Assembly (NCBI RefSeq): GCF_013179735.1
Contig: NZ_JABMEG010000001.1
Location: forward strand, 2,728,001-2,792,000
From: Permianibacter fluminis
Lineage (GTDB): Bacteria > Pseudomonadota > Gammaproteobacteria > Enterobacterales > Permianibacteraceae
Reading direction: 5' to 3'
DNA: 64,000 bases
Under the pieces are notes generated by a model. It searched no databases, was not told the DNA's origin, and saw only the letters and a program-made list of their open reading frames with translations. The position numbers and the translations under genes are program-made. Below are positions 1-9,824 of this stretch, piece after piece; positions within the stretch are counted from its first letter, which is position 1; every line of letters starts with the position of its first letter.

Positions 1-2
1 TC

Positions 3-1862
3 GTGTTGTCCTTGTCGTTGCCCGCTTGGTCGAAGCAGGCCGCAGACCCTGCCGGTAGTGTGACCGGGGACAATCTGGCCGCTCTGCTCGATCAGGCTGA
101 GCAGGCCAAGCGCAGTGATGCTGAGCTGGCCGTCAAACTGACCAGCCAGGTAATCGACGCGCTGCAGCAACACCCGGATGCCGAACTGGAACTGCGCGCC
201 CGTTTTTTGCGCTGCGACGAGCTCATTGCCGGCGCACCGGCGAAAGCGCGGGAAGAAGTCGAGCGCGGCCTGCAATTGGCCAAGCAATCCATGCGCGATG
301 GCTGGCGGGCCGGCTTTTTGAGCTGCCTCGGCAACATCCTTGAGTTCGAAGGCAAGAACACCGAGGCCGAGCAGCAATACAGCGATGCGGTTGCCATTGC
401 CGAGGTGGCGCAGGATCACCACATGCTGGCGCACGCGCTGTACCAGCGTGGCTACATCCGCGGCGTTGCTGGCAACTACAGCGGTGGTTTGGCCGATCTG
501 CAGCGCTCGCACGGTCTGTATGAAAAGATCAACAAGCCAGTGCATGCCCGCACCGTCATCAACAGCATTGCGACCTTGTATAACCGGATGGGCGATTTTG
601 CCCAGGCCCGGCAGTATTACGAACGCTCCGTGCGCTTGCTCGAAGCTGAAAATGAACCGAGTGATCTCGGCATCGCTCTGCACAATCTCGGCCGGACCCT
701 GGAAAATCTCGCGCTCTATGATGATGCCCAGAAGGCGTTTGAACGGGCGCTGGCTGCACATCTTTCCATTGGTTATGACCGTGGTGTCGCCTATGCGAGA
801 CGCGGTCTTGGCAGCGTGCTCAATGCCCGGCTGCAACCGGAGCAGGCGCTGAAAGAGCTGGATCTGGCCATGCCGCTGGCGCGCAGCAGCAACGACAATC
901 GCCTGCAGGCCCAGATTCAGTTGCAGCGCGGCATCGCGCTGCGCCAACTCAAACGCTACCGTGAAGCGCGTGCCGAGCTGGATCTGGCATTGGCCGCGTT
1001 CAAGCAGATACGCGCCCAACATGAGCTGCGTGACACCTACGCGGCCATGGCGACGCTGAATGCCGAGCTGGAAAATTGGCGCGCCGCCTATGAAGCCCAT
1101 GTGTCGTTGAAACAGATTGCCGATCAGCTGGCGACCGGCCAACGCGATCAACAACTGGCGCTGATCAAAGTGCAGTTTGATACCCGTTATCAAGAGCAGC
1201 AGAACCGGGCGCTGGAAAAAGAAAAAGCCGCCGTCGAGCAGGCGCTGGCGCAGGAGCAGCGGGCGAACCGGTTGCAGGTGATCGTGATCGTGCTCGGTGC
1301 CTTGGTGTTGCTGTTGCTGGTGTTTGCAATCTGGAGACAGTGGCGCAACAGTCGCAAGTTGCAGGCGATGGCGATGACCGACGAGCTGACCGGTCTCGCC
1401 AACCGTCGCCGGGTGCTGGCCACGCTCGATGCGATGCGGCAATCGCATCGTGCTACCGAGCGGCAGGTGGCGGTTTTGATCGCCGACCTGGATCATTTCA
1501 AGCTGCTCAATGACAGTTGGGGCCATCTGGTTGGCGACAAGGTGCTCAAGCGGGTTGCTGCGGCGTTTCGTACTGTGGTCCGCGAGCAGGATGTGCTGGG
1601 CCGTTTGGGCGGCGAGGAATTTTTGTTGTTGCTGCCGAGCACCGACAAGACCGAAGCCTTGCAAGTGGCCGAACGCGTTCGTGGGGCCGTGGCCGCCATC
1701 GATCTGACCGATATCGATCCGGGCCTCAAGCAGACCATCAGTCTGGGTGGAACCTCCTGCAAGGTCGGCGATGAGCAGATCGGTCACATTCTCGCTCGCG
1801 CCGATGCCGCGCTGTACAGTGCCAAGGAGCAGGGCCGAAACCGGGTGTTGTGGCAGGATTGA
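3..1862 (+). CDS. TPR-repeat diguanylate cyclase (GGDEF), 5' end at window edge
   Basis: Membrane-anchored enzyme that should make cyclic di-GMP from two GTP. The N-terminal half (about residues 60-370) is a run of tetratricopeptide-like helical repeats, probably periplasmic. A short coiled coil and one hydrophobic segment (about 425-445) follow, then a cytoplasmic GGDEF domain (about 456-619). The active-site signature is GGEEF at residues 536-540, an accepted variant of GGDEF. An RxxD inhibitory site (REQD) sits exactly five residues before it, so product feedback inhibition is likely. The first open codon is GTG at position 3, followed by a short hydrophobic stretch that looks like part of a signal peptide, so the true start is probably just outside the window. 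No EAL domain is present. Family assignment is firm; the signal sensed is unknown. Confidence 0.93.
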   Translation: MLSLSLPAWSKQAADPAGSVTGDNLAALLDQAEQAKRSDAELAVKLTSQVIDALQQHPDAELELRARFLRCDELIAGAPAKAREEVERGLQLAKQSMRDGWRAGFLSCLGNILEFEGKNTEAEQQYSDAVAIAEVAQDHHMLAHALYQRGYIRGVAGNYSGGLADLQRSHGLYEKINKPVHARTVINSIATLYNRMGDFAQARQYYERSVRLLEAENEPSDLGIALHNLGRTLENLALYDDAQKAFERALAAHLSIGYDRGVAYARRGLGSVLNARLQPEQALKELDLAMPLARSSNDNRLQAQIQLQRGIALRQLKRYREARAELDLALAAFKQIRAQHELRDTYAAMATLNAELENWRAAYEAHVSLKQIADQLATGQRDQQLALIKVQFDTRYQEQQNRALEKEKAAVEQALAQEQRANRLQVIVIVLGALVLLLLVFAIWRQWRNSRKLQAMAMTDELTGLANRRRVLATLDAMRQSHRATERQVAVLIADLDHFKLLNDSWGHLVGDKVLKRVAAAFRTVVREQDVLGRLGGEEFLLLLPSTDKTEALQVAERVRGAVAAIDLTDIDPGLKQTISLGGTSCKVGDEQIGHILARADAALYSAKEQGRNRVLWQD

Positions 1863-1925
1863 TGTGAGTCACGCTGGTTTGCCGATCTGGTTTTGTCGAG
1901 GTTGGCTGGACAGATTTGCCCATAA

Positions 1926-1957
1926 CAAAAACGGCGGCCATGAGCTGCCGTTTTTGT
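1926..1957 (+). terminator. Rho-independent terminator after the GGDEF gene
   Basis: A stem built from ACGGC and GCCGT with a short inner stem is followed by TTTTTG. It lies 65 bases after the GGDEF stop. The A-run on the other side means it could also end transcription of the convergent gene at 1970-2578. Confidence 0.75.
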
Positions 1958-1969
1958 TGCGCTGACAGA

Positions 1970-2578
1970 TTATGGAATCTTTCGCACTTCTATCCGATCG
2001 ACATAGAACTCACCGCCGGTGGGTGCCTGGTTATAAATCACCAGCAGGTCGGTTGGCACCGTGCCATCGGTGCAGACCCGCAGCTGTTCCCATTCACCGA
2101 GTTTGGTGCTCCACGATACCGGCCCGGTATTGCCGCCTTGTGCCTGCAGTGCGATATGGCCGCGACGCACTTTCACCCAGGCCGAAAACATCAGTTTGAT
2201 CGGTGGCAGATTGGTGCGCTGATAGATGCCACCTTCGTTACCGCCGGCGATGAAGCGCAGCATCTTGCTGCCGCCGGGGCCCGGCACATTGGTTGCGACC
2301 AGTTCTGAGGTGACGGTAGCGCCGGCATTGCTCGAATGCATGTACCACGCTTGCGCCGCCGACGGTGCCGGCGTGAACATGCCGTTGAACCAGGTGGTGG
2401 GCGAACCATTGGGCCCGAGCAATTCCATGCTCGGATTGCTGGCGTAGTTGATGTTGTCGAGAAAGCCGTACGGCGGGCAGGCGTTGGCGGCGCCCGGATC
2501 GGCGGCGACGCGTGGCGCCGTGCAGGTCAGACAAAGGGCGGCCGCAGCCGCCAACACGGTGACAGTGTTGCGAGTCAT
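1970..2578 (-). CDS. Secreted protein with a carbohydrate-binding-like beta-sandwich
   Basis: A 202-residue protein with a clear signal peptide (hydrophobic residues 5-20, cleavage likely near AAD). The mature part starts with an Asn-Pro-Ser-Met-Glu stretch near residue 48, of the kind that opens CBM4/9-type and related galactose-binding-like modules. The end (VDRIEVRKIP) is also typical of these jelly-roll domains. No catalytic motif is visible. The start is supported by AAGGAG nine bases upstream. It is a single gene, convergent with the GGDEF gene. The binding-module fold is inferred from motif style; the ligand is unknown. Confidence 0.6.
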   Translation of the reverse strand: MTRNTVTVLAAAAALCLTCTAPRVAADPGAANACPPYGFLDNINYASNPSMELLGPNGSPTTWFNGMFTPAPSAAQAWYMHSSNAGATVTSELVATNVPGPGGSKMLRFIAGGNEGGIYQRTNLPPIKLMFSAWVKVRRGHIALQAQGGNTGPVSWSTKLGEWEQLRVCTDGTVPTDLLVIYNQAPTGGEFYVDRIEVRKIP

Positions 2579-2843
2579 GATGCTTGCTCCTTGAGGTCCA
2601 TGTCGTTGCCGGGCCGTTCAATCCATGTCCTTGGTCCGGGTCGTCGCTCATCAGTCCTGATCAGCGAACGGCTGCCACGCTAGGCGCTCGCGCCGCGAGA
2701 GGGAAGTGCAAAAAATGGAGAGGGGTATCCAATGTCTGCCGGAGCCGGTTGTGAAGCGCCGACCGCTCAAATGGCGAAGGCATAACTGACGACAGTTCAG
2801 CTGGCATCTGCTGCGCTCAAGCGGAAAACCTGCGATCAGCCAA

Positions 2844-3746
2844 TCAGGTGAAATCGTGCACGGTCCAATCGCAGTGGTTTTGCTGCAGCAGCGGGCCGGC
2901 ATTGGCGAGCAGGCAATCGGCAACCGCCTGATGCAGCCGGGTGTAGTAGGGCTGGCGCTGATACTGCAACAACACCGGCGTGGCCCAGGCGCGATCATAA
3001 CCGTCGGCCAGTTTCAGCTGCAGCGCTGGCGTAACCAGATGCAGTGGCACCACGCCACGGCCGAGTCCGCGCGATACGCCATCGAGAATGCCGTAGATGT
3101 CCATGTAATAGGCGCGGCTGATCGGCTTGTCGCTGGAGCCATCGTGTCGGTGCAGAAACTGTTCGGAAAAGTGATCGCCTTGCTCGTGGTCAAGATAGAC
3201 ATCGCGGATGGCGCTGGCCGCCTGACTTTCGATCAGCACATTTCGTTCATGGCCAAGCAGCTGGGCTTCATAGCCCGGCCGCTCAATCAGGCTCGGGCTG
3301 ATGACAAAATCGGTTTTGCCGTGGAATAGCAAGTCGGGCAGGGCAGCGACCTCATCCCAGATAAAATGCAGCCGCGCCTCCGGGTTGGCGTGGATCAGCG
3401 CGGTCAGCGCCGGCAGCACCACCGAGCGCATGACCGACGAGAATCCGGCAATGGTGATGACGCCACGCAAGGCCTTGCCGGTGGCGCCGAGATCGCTGAG
3501 CAATTCTTCTTCGGCGGCGTCGGCCATCAGGCAAAAGCGCATTAACCGCTGGCCTGCCTGCGTCAGGCTGACGCCTTCCGGCAGGCGCAGGAACAACTTG
3601 GTCTGCAACTGCTCTTCCAGTGTGCTGATGCGATGTGACAGCGCCGATTGACTGAGGCAAACCTCGTCTGCCGCCTTGCCAAAATGCAAGTGCCGACCGA
3701 CGGCGAAGAAGGCTTCCAGTTGCCGGGAAAACAGCGGGTTGCTCAT
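2844..3746 (-). CDS. LysR-family transcriptional regulator
   Basis: A 300-residue LysR-type regulator. The N-terminal winged helix-turn-helix (residues 5-65) contains the usual AADEVCLSQSALSHRISTLE core. Residues 90-300 form the periplasmic-binding-protein-like effector domain. The length is normal for the family. The start ATG has GGAG seven bases upstream. The gene is divergent from purU, with 159 bases between, so control of purU is possible, but LysR proteins often act elsewhere. The effector cannot be read from the sequence. Confidence 0.9.
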   Translation of the reverse strand: MSNPLFSRQLEAFFAVGRHLHFGKAADEVCLSQSALSHRISTLEEQLQTKLFLRLPEGVSLTQAGQRLMRFCLMADAAEEELLSDLGATGKALRGVITIAGFSSVMRSVVLPALTALIHANPEARLHFIWDEVAALPDLLFHGKTDFVISPSLIERPGYEAQLLGHERNVLIESQAASAIRDVYLDHEQGDHFSEQFLHRHDGSSDKPISRAYYMDIYGILDGVSRGLGRGVVPLHLVTPALQLKLADGYDRAWATPVLLQYQRQPYYTRLHQAVADCLLANAGPLLQQNHCDWTVHDFT

Positions 3747-3905
3747 ACGGTGGCTCCATGCCAGTGCAAATCCGGTGATGACGATGGCCGGTGGGTATGA
3801 TGCAGGCCTTATCGAGACTGCTCATATCGGGCCTGATCCGGTCGACAACCGCGACAGAACCGGTAATCTGCACAAAGGACAAAAGTAGCACGACAGGGAT
3901 CAGCT

Positions 3906-4742
3906 GTGACGAGTCATATTCTGCTGGTGGATTGCCCCGATCAACGCGGACTGGTTCACGCCATTACCGGAGTGCTGTTGCGGCACGGCTGCAATGTGCT
4001 CAGCAACCACGAGTTTGTCGATCATGAGCTGGTCCGCTTCTTCATGCGTACCGAGTTCGCTGGCGAGATTGAGCCGGAGCGAATCGCCACCGAGCTGCGC
4101 GCGGCGTTGCCGGCCGGTGCCGATGTCCAGTTATCGGGCCATCGCCGGCCGCGCATCGTGGTGTTGGCCACCAAGGAGCATCACTGTCTTGGCGAGCTGC
4201 TGATTCGGCATGCGTTCGGCGAGTTGGGCGGCGACATTGCTGCCGTCATCAGCAACTACGACAGCCTGCGCGCGCTGGTGCAGAAATTTGAATTGCCGTA
4301 TCACAACGTCAGCCATGAAGGCCTGAGCCGCGAGCAGCACGAGGCGCAGCTGCTGGCGCAGATCGCGCCATACCAGCCGGATTACATTGTGCTGGCCAAA
4401 TACATGCGCGTGCTGACATCAGCGGCGGTTGCCCGTTACCCGTATCGGCTGATCAATATTCACCATTCCTTCCTGCCGGCATTTGTTGGCGCCAGTCCGT
4501 ATCGGCAGGCCTGGGCACGTGGCGTCAAGATCATCGGTGCGACCGCGCATTTCGTGACCAATGATCTGGATGAAGGGCCAATCATCGCCCAGAACGTCAT
4601 TCCGGTTGATCACAGCCACAGCCCGGAAGACATGGCGCAGGCGGGCAGGGATGTCGAGAAGATCGTGCTCGCCAAGGCACTGAAGCTGGTGTTTGAAGCG
4701 CGGGTGTTTCGCAGCGGCAACCGGACCATCATTTTCGAATGA
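3906..4742 (+). CDS. purU: Formyltetrahydrofolate deformylase
   Basis: PurU hydrolyses 10-formyltetrahydrofolate to tetrahydrofolate and formate, balancing the one-carbon pool and supplying formate for purine synthesis. The 278-residue protein has an N-terminal ACT domain (about 1-80; DCPDQRGLVHAITG) followed by a formyltransferase fold (about 85-278). The conserved INIHHSFLPAF stretch (about 182-192) holds the catalytic His, and the NDLDEGPII stretch (about 220-228) holds the catalytic Asp. The start is GTG, with AGGGA upstream. Length matches the family. It stands alone and is divergent from the LysR gene. Confidence 0.96.
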   Translation: MTSHILLVDCPDQRGLVHAITGVLLRHGCNVLSNHEFVDHELVRFFMRTEFAGEIEPERIATELRAALPAGADVQLSGHRRPRIVVLATKEHHCLGELLIRHAFGELGGDIAAVISNYDSLRALVQKFELPYHNVSHEGLSREQHEAQLLAQIAPYQPDYIVLAKYMRVLTSAAVARYPYRLINIHHSFLPAFVGASPYRQAWARGVKIIGATAHFVTNDLDEGPIIAQNVIPVDHSHSPEDMAQAGRDVEKIVLAKALKLVFEARVFRSGNRTIIFE

Positions 4743-4821
4743 GCGGCGCGCTTCGCGGCGCTGATTTTTCGCTGGCCTGCGCGTACAATCCGCCGGTCTC
4801 AAGGACTGGAATCCATCGCCC

Positions 4822-5841
4822 ATGCATCGGACGATCAGCGCGGCGCTGCTGCTACTGGCAGCAACGGCCTACGGCCATAATATCAATCCGATCGAACGTC
4901 CCGATGTCAGCAGCTGGGGCAGCCGTTACCTGTCGAGCAAAATCTCCGAGCCCGTGCATGAAACCATGACCATGCTGGCCTATGACTGCCATGCCAGACC
5001 GCGTGAATGTCAGGGCAGCATGGAACGGTTTGATCGGCTGCGCGATGGCAAGCGGCTGGCATTTCTGGTCACCGGTGTCGAGTGGAATGATGATCCGTCG
5101 CTGATGTTGCTGGGCGACATTGCCGATATTGCGCGCTGGCGCAAATGGATGCTGGATGCCGAAGACAAAGCCAAATGTCGTGGCAAGCACGCCCCGGCGC
5201 CGTGTCCGGGCGTCGAGGTCAGTGACGATTTGCTCTACCGCAGCCATTACGGCGATCTGCAGTTTCTGCACGCCATGGCCTCGTCGGAAACCGAAACGGC
5301 GGCGGAGACGCGGCGCAAGATGCTGGTCTGGGCCCGGTTCAGTTATGAGGTGGGTATCGGCAAGATTGATCCCGCAACACCACTGTCACAATTGCCGGAT
5401 GTCGATGCCTTGCTGCAACGGCCGGGCTGGAACGTTCATTATTTGTTCGCCCGCAATGCCAACAGTAAAGCCAGCATCCGCAAGATTGCCATCGGCTCCT
5501 TGCTGCATCTGATTCAGGACTCGTATTCCGATGCTCACACCGCCCGGCTCAATGGCTGCGAGGCGCTGTCGCACAACAAGCGCGACATTGTGAACTTTCG
5601 TTTGTACAAGCTGCAGAATCCGGATGAACACAAAGAGGCCGACAGCCGACCGGCCTGGCTGGACAAAGGTGATCTGTCCGACGCCAATCCGGTCTGGGCT
5701 TCAGCCCAGCTGCTGAATTACTGGACCGGCCGCGCCGAGTGGCAGGCCACTGTCTCGCCATTTCTGGAAACCGAGATCTGGCCGTTACTGACTGCCGATG
5801 CACTGGCCGATGCTGGTGATGTCGACTGTTTCGCCGGCTGA
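4822..5841 (+). CDS. Secreted putative zinc hydrolase (phospholipase C / P1 nuclease-like)
   Basis: A 339-residue protein with a short signal peptide (cleavage near AYG-HN). Several His/Asp stretches are spaced as in the all-helical zinc-dependent phospholipase C and S1/P1 nuclease superfamily: EPVHETMTMLAYD near 49-61, VEWNDDP near 89, SHYGDLQFLHAM near 140-150 and GSLLHLIQDSYSDAHTAR near 226-243. The last, with His-x3-Asp-x5-His, is the clearest. Four Cys residues in the first half may form disulfides. The substrate (phospholipid or nucleic acid) cannot be told. No operon partner is visible. The fold is an inference from motif spacing. Confidence 0.5.
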   Translation: MHRTISAALLLLAATAYGHNINPIERPDVSSWGSRYLSSKISEPVHETMTMLAYDCHARPRECQGSMERFDRLRDGKRLAFLVTGVEWNDDPSLMLLGDIADIARWRKWMLDAEDKAKCRGKHAPAPCPGVEVSDDLLYRSHYGDLQFLHAMASSETETAAETRRKMLVWARFSYEVGIGKIDPATPLSQLPDVDALLQRPGWNVHYLFARNANSKASIRKIAIGSLLHLIQDSYSDAHTARLNGCEALSHNKRDIVNFRLYKLQNPDEHKEADSRPAWLDKGDLSDANPVWASAQLLNYWTGRAEWQATVSPFLETEIWPLLTADALADAGDVDCFAG

Positions 5842-5857
5842 AATCCTGCGCTAACCC

Positions 5858-5926
5858 GGTCCAGCTCGGCCTAGCCCAACTCGACCCAGCCCAACTCGGA
5901 CCAGCTCGGTCCTGCTCACGGACAAG
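5858..5926. repeat. Imperfect short tandem palindromes
   Basis: About five overlapping units of the form CCAGCTCGGNCC / CCCAACTCGACC lie between the stop of the secreted hydrolase and the DUF1993 gene. Each unit is partly self-complementary (GGACC-GAGCT-GGTCC). No T-run follows, so this is not a standard terminator. Confidence 0.6.
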
Positions 5927-6001
5927 GCCCGCTTCTGCAGACTTTTTTTCAGACGGGTATGATGCCGGCTCCTGTTCGTCATCCGTCTGATGGAGCGTTC
6001 C

Positions 6002-6508
6002 ATGACCCTTTCCATGTACCAAGCTTCGGTACCGGTTTTCACCCGTGCCCTGACCAACCTGATTCATGTGCTGGAAAAAGGCGCTGCCTTTGCCGAAGCC
6101 AAAAAAATCGAGCCGTCGGTGCTGCTGAATTACCGTCTGGCGGCCGATATGTTCCCGCTGTCACGTCAGGTGCAGATTGCCACTGACATGGCCAAAGGTT
6201 GTGTGGCCCGCCTGGCCGGTATCGAGATTCCGAAATACGAAGACAACGAAGCCAGCTTTCCGGACTTGGTGGCCCGGCTGCGCAAAACCATCGACTTCAT
6301 CAACAGCGTCAGCGCCAGCCAGATCGATGGCACGGAAGACAAGACCATCACCTTGCAGCGCAAGGATGGCGACGTAACTCACAAGGGCTTGCCGTATCTG
6401 CTGTACTACGTGCAACCGAACGTCTATTTCCACTGCACCACGGCGTACGACATCCTGCGCCATGTCGGTGTCGAGGTAGGCAAGAAAGACTTTATCGGTC
6501 AGCTGTAA
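6002..6508 (+). CDS. DUF1993 family protein
   Basis: A 168-residue soluble protein of the DUF1993 family, a predicted helical-bundle protein related in shape to DinB-like proteins. The start MTLSMYQASVPVF and the end (YFHCTTAYDILRHVGVEVGK) carry the family hallmarks. An in-frame ATG lies 12 bases upstream (5990), but GGAG is placed six bases before 6002, so 6002 is preferred. Members are common as single genes in bacteria and have no established function. It ends at a shared bidirectional terminator with the DAHP synthase gene. Confidence 0.85.
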   Translation: MTLSMYQASVPVFTRALTNLIHVLEKGAAFAEAKKIEPSVLLNYRLAADMFPLSRQVQIATDMAKGCVARLAGIEIPKYEDNEASFPDLVARLRKTIDFINSVSASQIDGTEDKTITLQRKDGDVTHKGLPYLLYYVQPNVYFHCTTAYDILRHVGVEVGKKDFIGQL

Positions 6509-6556
6509 GACGGTTCGGTATGCTTGCGATGGTGGTCTTGGCTGCCATCGCAAACC

Positions 6557-6590
6557 AAAAAAAGCGACGCCCTTGAGCGTCGCTTTTTTT
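6557..6590. terminator. Bidirectional terminator between DUF1993 gene and DAHP synthase
   Basis: GCGACGC, a six-base loop and GCGTCGC are flanked by seven A and seven T residues. It terminates both convergent genes, and its right T-run overlaps the TAA stop of the DAHP synthase. Confidence 0.93.
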
Positions 6591-7680
6591 AGCCACTGGC
6601 CAGGCCAATTTTCTCTCGTCGCCGCCGCTCAATCACCGGGGCAAGAATCTCGCGTGCCTGCTGCAGCATGGTTTCGGTGGTAGCCCAATCGACGCAGGCG
6701 TCGGTAACCGAGCAGCCGTAGCGCAGCTGGCTGCGATCTTTCGGAATGGGCTGGTTGCCCGCTTCGATGAAGCTTTCCACCATCATGCCGACGATCGAAC
6801 TGTTGCCATCGCGAATCTGATTGACGACGTTGTTCAGCACCAGCGGTTGCAGCTCCGGTTTTTTGCCGGAGTTGGCGTGCGAGCAATCGATGATGATGTT
6901 TGGCGCCAACTTGGCTTTCAACAGAGCCTGCTCGGTCAGTGAGACTGACACGTTGTCGTAATTGGGCCGGTCGCCGCCGCGCAGCACGACATGGCCATAA
7001 GCGTTGCCGCGGGTCCGGATGATGGCGGCTTCACCGGTTTCGCTGATGCCGAGAAAACTGTGCGGATGTGAGGCCGAAATGATGCCGTTGATGGCGGCGT
7101 CGAGCGAGCCGTCGGTGCCGTTCTTGAAGCCTACCGGTGTCGACAAACCCGAGGCCATTTCGCGGTGGGTTTGCGATTCCGAGGTGCGGGCGCCAATGGC
7201 GGTCCAGCTGATCAGATCGCCGTAGTATTGCGGCGAGATCGGATCCAGCGCTTCGGTGGCCGCCGGCAGGCCGAGTGCCGTGACATCGGCCAGAAACTGG
7301 CGACCGAGCTGCATGCCTTGCTCGATATGGAACGAGTCATCCATATGCGGATCGTTGATATAGCCCTTCCAGCCGGTCGTGGTGCGCGGCTTTTCGAAAT
7401 ACACCCGCATGACCACGCAGAGGGTATCGGCGACGGCATCGGCCAGACCTTTCAGCCGGCGGGCGTAATCGAGCCCGGCAATCGGATCGTGAATGGAGCA
7501 GGGACCAACGACGATGATCGGGCGCGGATCCTGACGGTCCAGAATCCGGGTCAGCGTTTGCCGCCCGTTGATGACGGTGGCGGCGCTGGCTTCGGTCAGC
7601 GGCACCCGTTGTTTGATTTCCTGCGGCGAGGGCATGTGGTCGAGCCCGACCACATTCAGGTTTTCGGTACGGCGAATCAT
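6589..7680 (-). CDS. aroF: 3-deoxy-7-phosphoheptulonate (DAHP) synthase, class I
   Basis: First enzyme of the shikimate pathway, joining phosphoenolpyruvate and erythrose-4-phosphate. The 363-residue protein has the class I motifs GPCSIHDP (about 62), KPRTTTGWKGYINDP (about 100), GARTSESQTHREMASGL (about 160), LRGGDRPNY and DCSHANSGKKP. The ATEALDPISPQY stretch and the overall wording resemble the tyrosine-sensitive E. coli AroF more than AroG or AroH, so the symbol is a best match and feedback type is inferred. The start was moved from 7722 to the ATG at 7680, which has GGAG ten bases upstream and fits the usual length. Monocistronic. Confidence 0.92.
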   Translation of the reverse strand: MIRRTENLNVVGLDHMPSPQEIKQRVPLTEASAATVINGRQTLTRILDRQDPRPIIVVGPCSIHDPIAGLDYARRLKGLADAVADTLCVVMRVYFEKPRTTTGWKGYINDPHMDDSFHIEQGMQLGRQFLADVTALGLPAATEALDPISPQYYGDLISWTAIGARTSESQTHREMASGLSTPVGFKNGTDGSLDAAINGIISASHPHSFLGISETGEAAIIRTRGNAYGHVVLRGGDRPNYDNVSVSLTEQALLKAKLAPNIIIDCSHANSGKKPELQPLVLNNVVNQIRDGNSSIVGMMVESFIEAGNQPIPKDRSQLRYGCSVTDACVDWATTETMLQQAREILAPVIERRRREKIGLASG

Positions 7681-7817
7681 GATGACGGCACTCCGGCAAG
7701 TAACCGGAGTGTCGCTCGGCAACGGCGGGATGGCTAACGGCGATTGGTTATTACGGCCTGTCCGGGCGGTGTGGTCGGCACGGCTGGCGCGGCTGGTGCG
7801 GAAAGTAACCGGCCCGG

Positions 7818-9824
7818 TTACCAGCCGTAATGCAGTTGCAGCCAGAAGGTCCGGTCCGGACGTGGCAGTCGGCGGACAGTATCGCCGTTGCTGTCTTCAC
7901 CGAGGCCGCTGGCGATATCGGCATCGAAGCGCTCTTCGTCCAATGCGTTGTCGATGTGCAAAGTCAGTGCGGCCTGGGCATCGATTTGGTAACGCAGATT
8001 GATCAGCACCAGCGCCGGGTTGCGTTGCTGCTGCTGCGCTTCCTGCGAGCGCCACTGGGCGCCGGTGGTCCACTGCCAGTTGCCGCTGCCGCCGAGCAGC
8101 AGCAGTGACGCCGTGTCATCGGACAGAAAATCGCCCGGTGGTTGCTCGGACAGACTCTCCGGCAAGTTGTAGTGGCTGCGAAAGACATGCGAGCCGGTCG
8201 CTTTCATTCGCAGTGATTCCAGCACCTGCCAATCCCAGGTCAATTCGATACCGGTGGATTGTTGATCGCCGGCATTGATCGACTGGTTGGCGCCGCCACC
8301 GAGTTGTACCTGGCTCAGCAAATCTTCGGCGTGACGTTCATACAGCGTCGCGCTGATGGCGTGTTCGGAGGTCTGCCAGCCATAGACCAGTTCCAATGAC
8401 TGAATCGTACTCGGCTGCAAATCCGGATTGCCAACCGCAACCGGATTGTTGGCGTTGTACAGCTGGCCAAGACTGGGCGCCGTGAACGCTTGCTGATACA
8501 GAAGCTTCAAGGTGTTGTTCGCGTCCGGGGTCCAGACCCAGGCCAGTCGCGGCGAGGTGGCGTCGCCGGTGTGGGAATATTCGTCGTGGCGCAAGCCCAT
8601 GATCACACGGTGGCCAGCACTGACCAGCCAATCATCTTCAACATAAAGCGCACTGTAACCGGACGAGCCCGCATCGTTGAATGACAGGCCGGTGTTGCGA
8701 AAGTCACCGTAATAGGTAAACGGTGCGGTGGTCAGGTAGTTGGAATACAAATCGGCTTTGTCGTTTTTGGCGCGCTGCACTTCGGTGCCAAACGATACCG
8801 CATGTTCGCCCAAACGGCGTTGCAGCGTCAGATTGCCGGTACGCTGGACGTGCTCAAGCCGCCCTTGCAACAGCAGGTCAGCTTCCGTGAAGGGCCCTGT
8901 GCCCTGTGGCTGCGCGACCGTGCTCAGCGTGAACTGCTGTTGCAACTCGCTGAGTGACCATTGCAATGTCCAGTCGGCCAGCGTCAGCTGTTTGCTGTAG
9001 CGTAGCCAGTTCAATCGCGACGAAATTTCGGCATCATCGGAAAGGGAGCCACTCAGCGCGTAGTAACCGGTTTGATCATCATGATGGGTAAACAGCTGAA
9101 ACTGGTGGCCGTCATAATCAAGGTCGGCTTGCAGCAAGGTTTTTTCCAACGGATCGCGTATTTCATCGGTGCGCTGCAGCCGATCAAACACGCCATGATA
9201 GGTCGGCCCATCGCTGTCACTGCGCATTGCGGCGACATGCAGCTTCCATTTGTCCTGTTGATACGACCACTGCAGCGCCAGCTCACCGGATTGATTGTCG
9301 CCGGCCAAGGCGGAAACGGTCTTGCTATCCCGGATGGTGATCAGATTGATGACGGTATCACTCGGGCCACCGCCGTAACGGGCGGCACCGGGACCACGGA
9401 TCACTTCGATGCGGGCCATCTGGCCGATTGGCACATTGCTGAAAACGCTGAATGCCGACGCGCTCTGATTGGTATTGATCCGCTGGCCGTCATAAAGCAC
9501 CAGTATGCCCGGCGTGGTGCCGGAGGAGCCGCGTACTGCGACCCGGTAATCGGCCGAATTGCTGGTGCGCGAGGTATACAGCCCCGGCACGTAGCCGAGC
9601 AGATCGTGCAGATAGCGGATACCGAGTCGCTGCAAATCATCCTGCAGAAAAACGGTGACGCTGGCTGGCGTATCGCGCAGCGTGTGCGCCTGCCAGCTGG
9701 CACCCGTGATGCGAACCTGGCTCAGTTCATCGAGGCTCATCTCGAAGAAATCACCAACATCGGCAGCAAAGCCGGAGGCGGGGATGACAAGACCGATGAT
9801 GCAGGGCATCAGATGCAAGCGCAT
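7818..9824 (-). CDS. TonB-dependent outer-membrane receptor
   Basis: A 668-residue outer-membrane transporter. A signal peptide (residues 1-20) is followed by DFFEMSLDELSQVRITGAS, the usual entry to the plug, and a plug domain (about 45-155) with RYLHDLLGYVPGLYTSRTS and IEVIRGPGAARYGGG. A 22-stranded barrel follows and ends in an aromatic residue (LQLHYGW). The family imports siderophores, vitamin B12, other metal complexes or glycans using TonB energy. Nothing nearby points to a substrate, and no Fur box or riboswitch was recognised upstream. Confidence 0.93.
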   Translation of the reverse strand: MRLHLMPCIIGLVIPASGFAADVGDFFEMSLDELSQVRITGASWQAHTLRDTPASVTVFLQDDLQRLGIRYLHDLLGYVPGLYTSRTSNSADYRVAVRGSSGTTPGILVLYDGQRINTNQSASAFSVFSNVPIGQMARIEVIRGPGAARYGGGPSDTVINLITIRDSKTVSALAGDNQSGELALQWSYQQDKWKLHVAAMRSDSDGPTYHGVFDRLQRTDEIRDPLEKTLLQADLDYDGHQFQLFTHHDDQTGYYALSGSLSDDAEISSRLNWLRYSKQLTLADWTLQWSLSELQQQFTLSTVAQPQGTGPFTEADLLLQGRLEHVQRTGNLTLQRRLGEHAVSFGTEVQRAKNDKADLYSNYLTTAPFTYYGDFRNTGLSFNDAGSSGYSALYVEDDWLVSAGHRVIMGLRHDEYSHTGDATSPRLAWVWTPDANNTLKLLYQQAFTAPSLGQLYNANNPVAVGNPDLQPSTIQSLELVYGWQTSEHAISATLYERHAEDLLSQVQLGGGANQSINAGDQQSTGIELTWDWQVLESLRMKATGSHVFRSHYNLPESLSEQPPGDFLSDDTASLLLLGGSGNWQWTTGAQWRSQEAQQQQRNPALVLINLRYQIDAQAALTLHIDNALDEERFDADIASGLGEDSNGDTVRRLPRPDRTFWLQLHYGW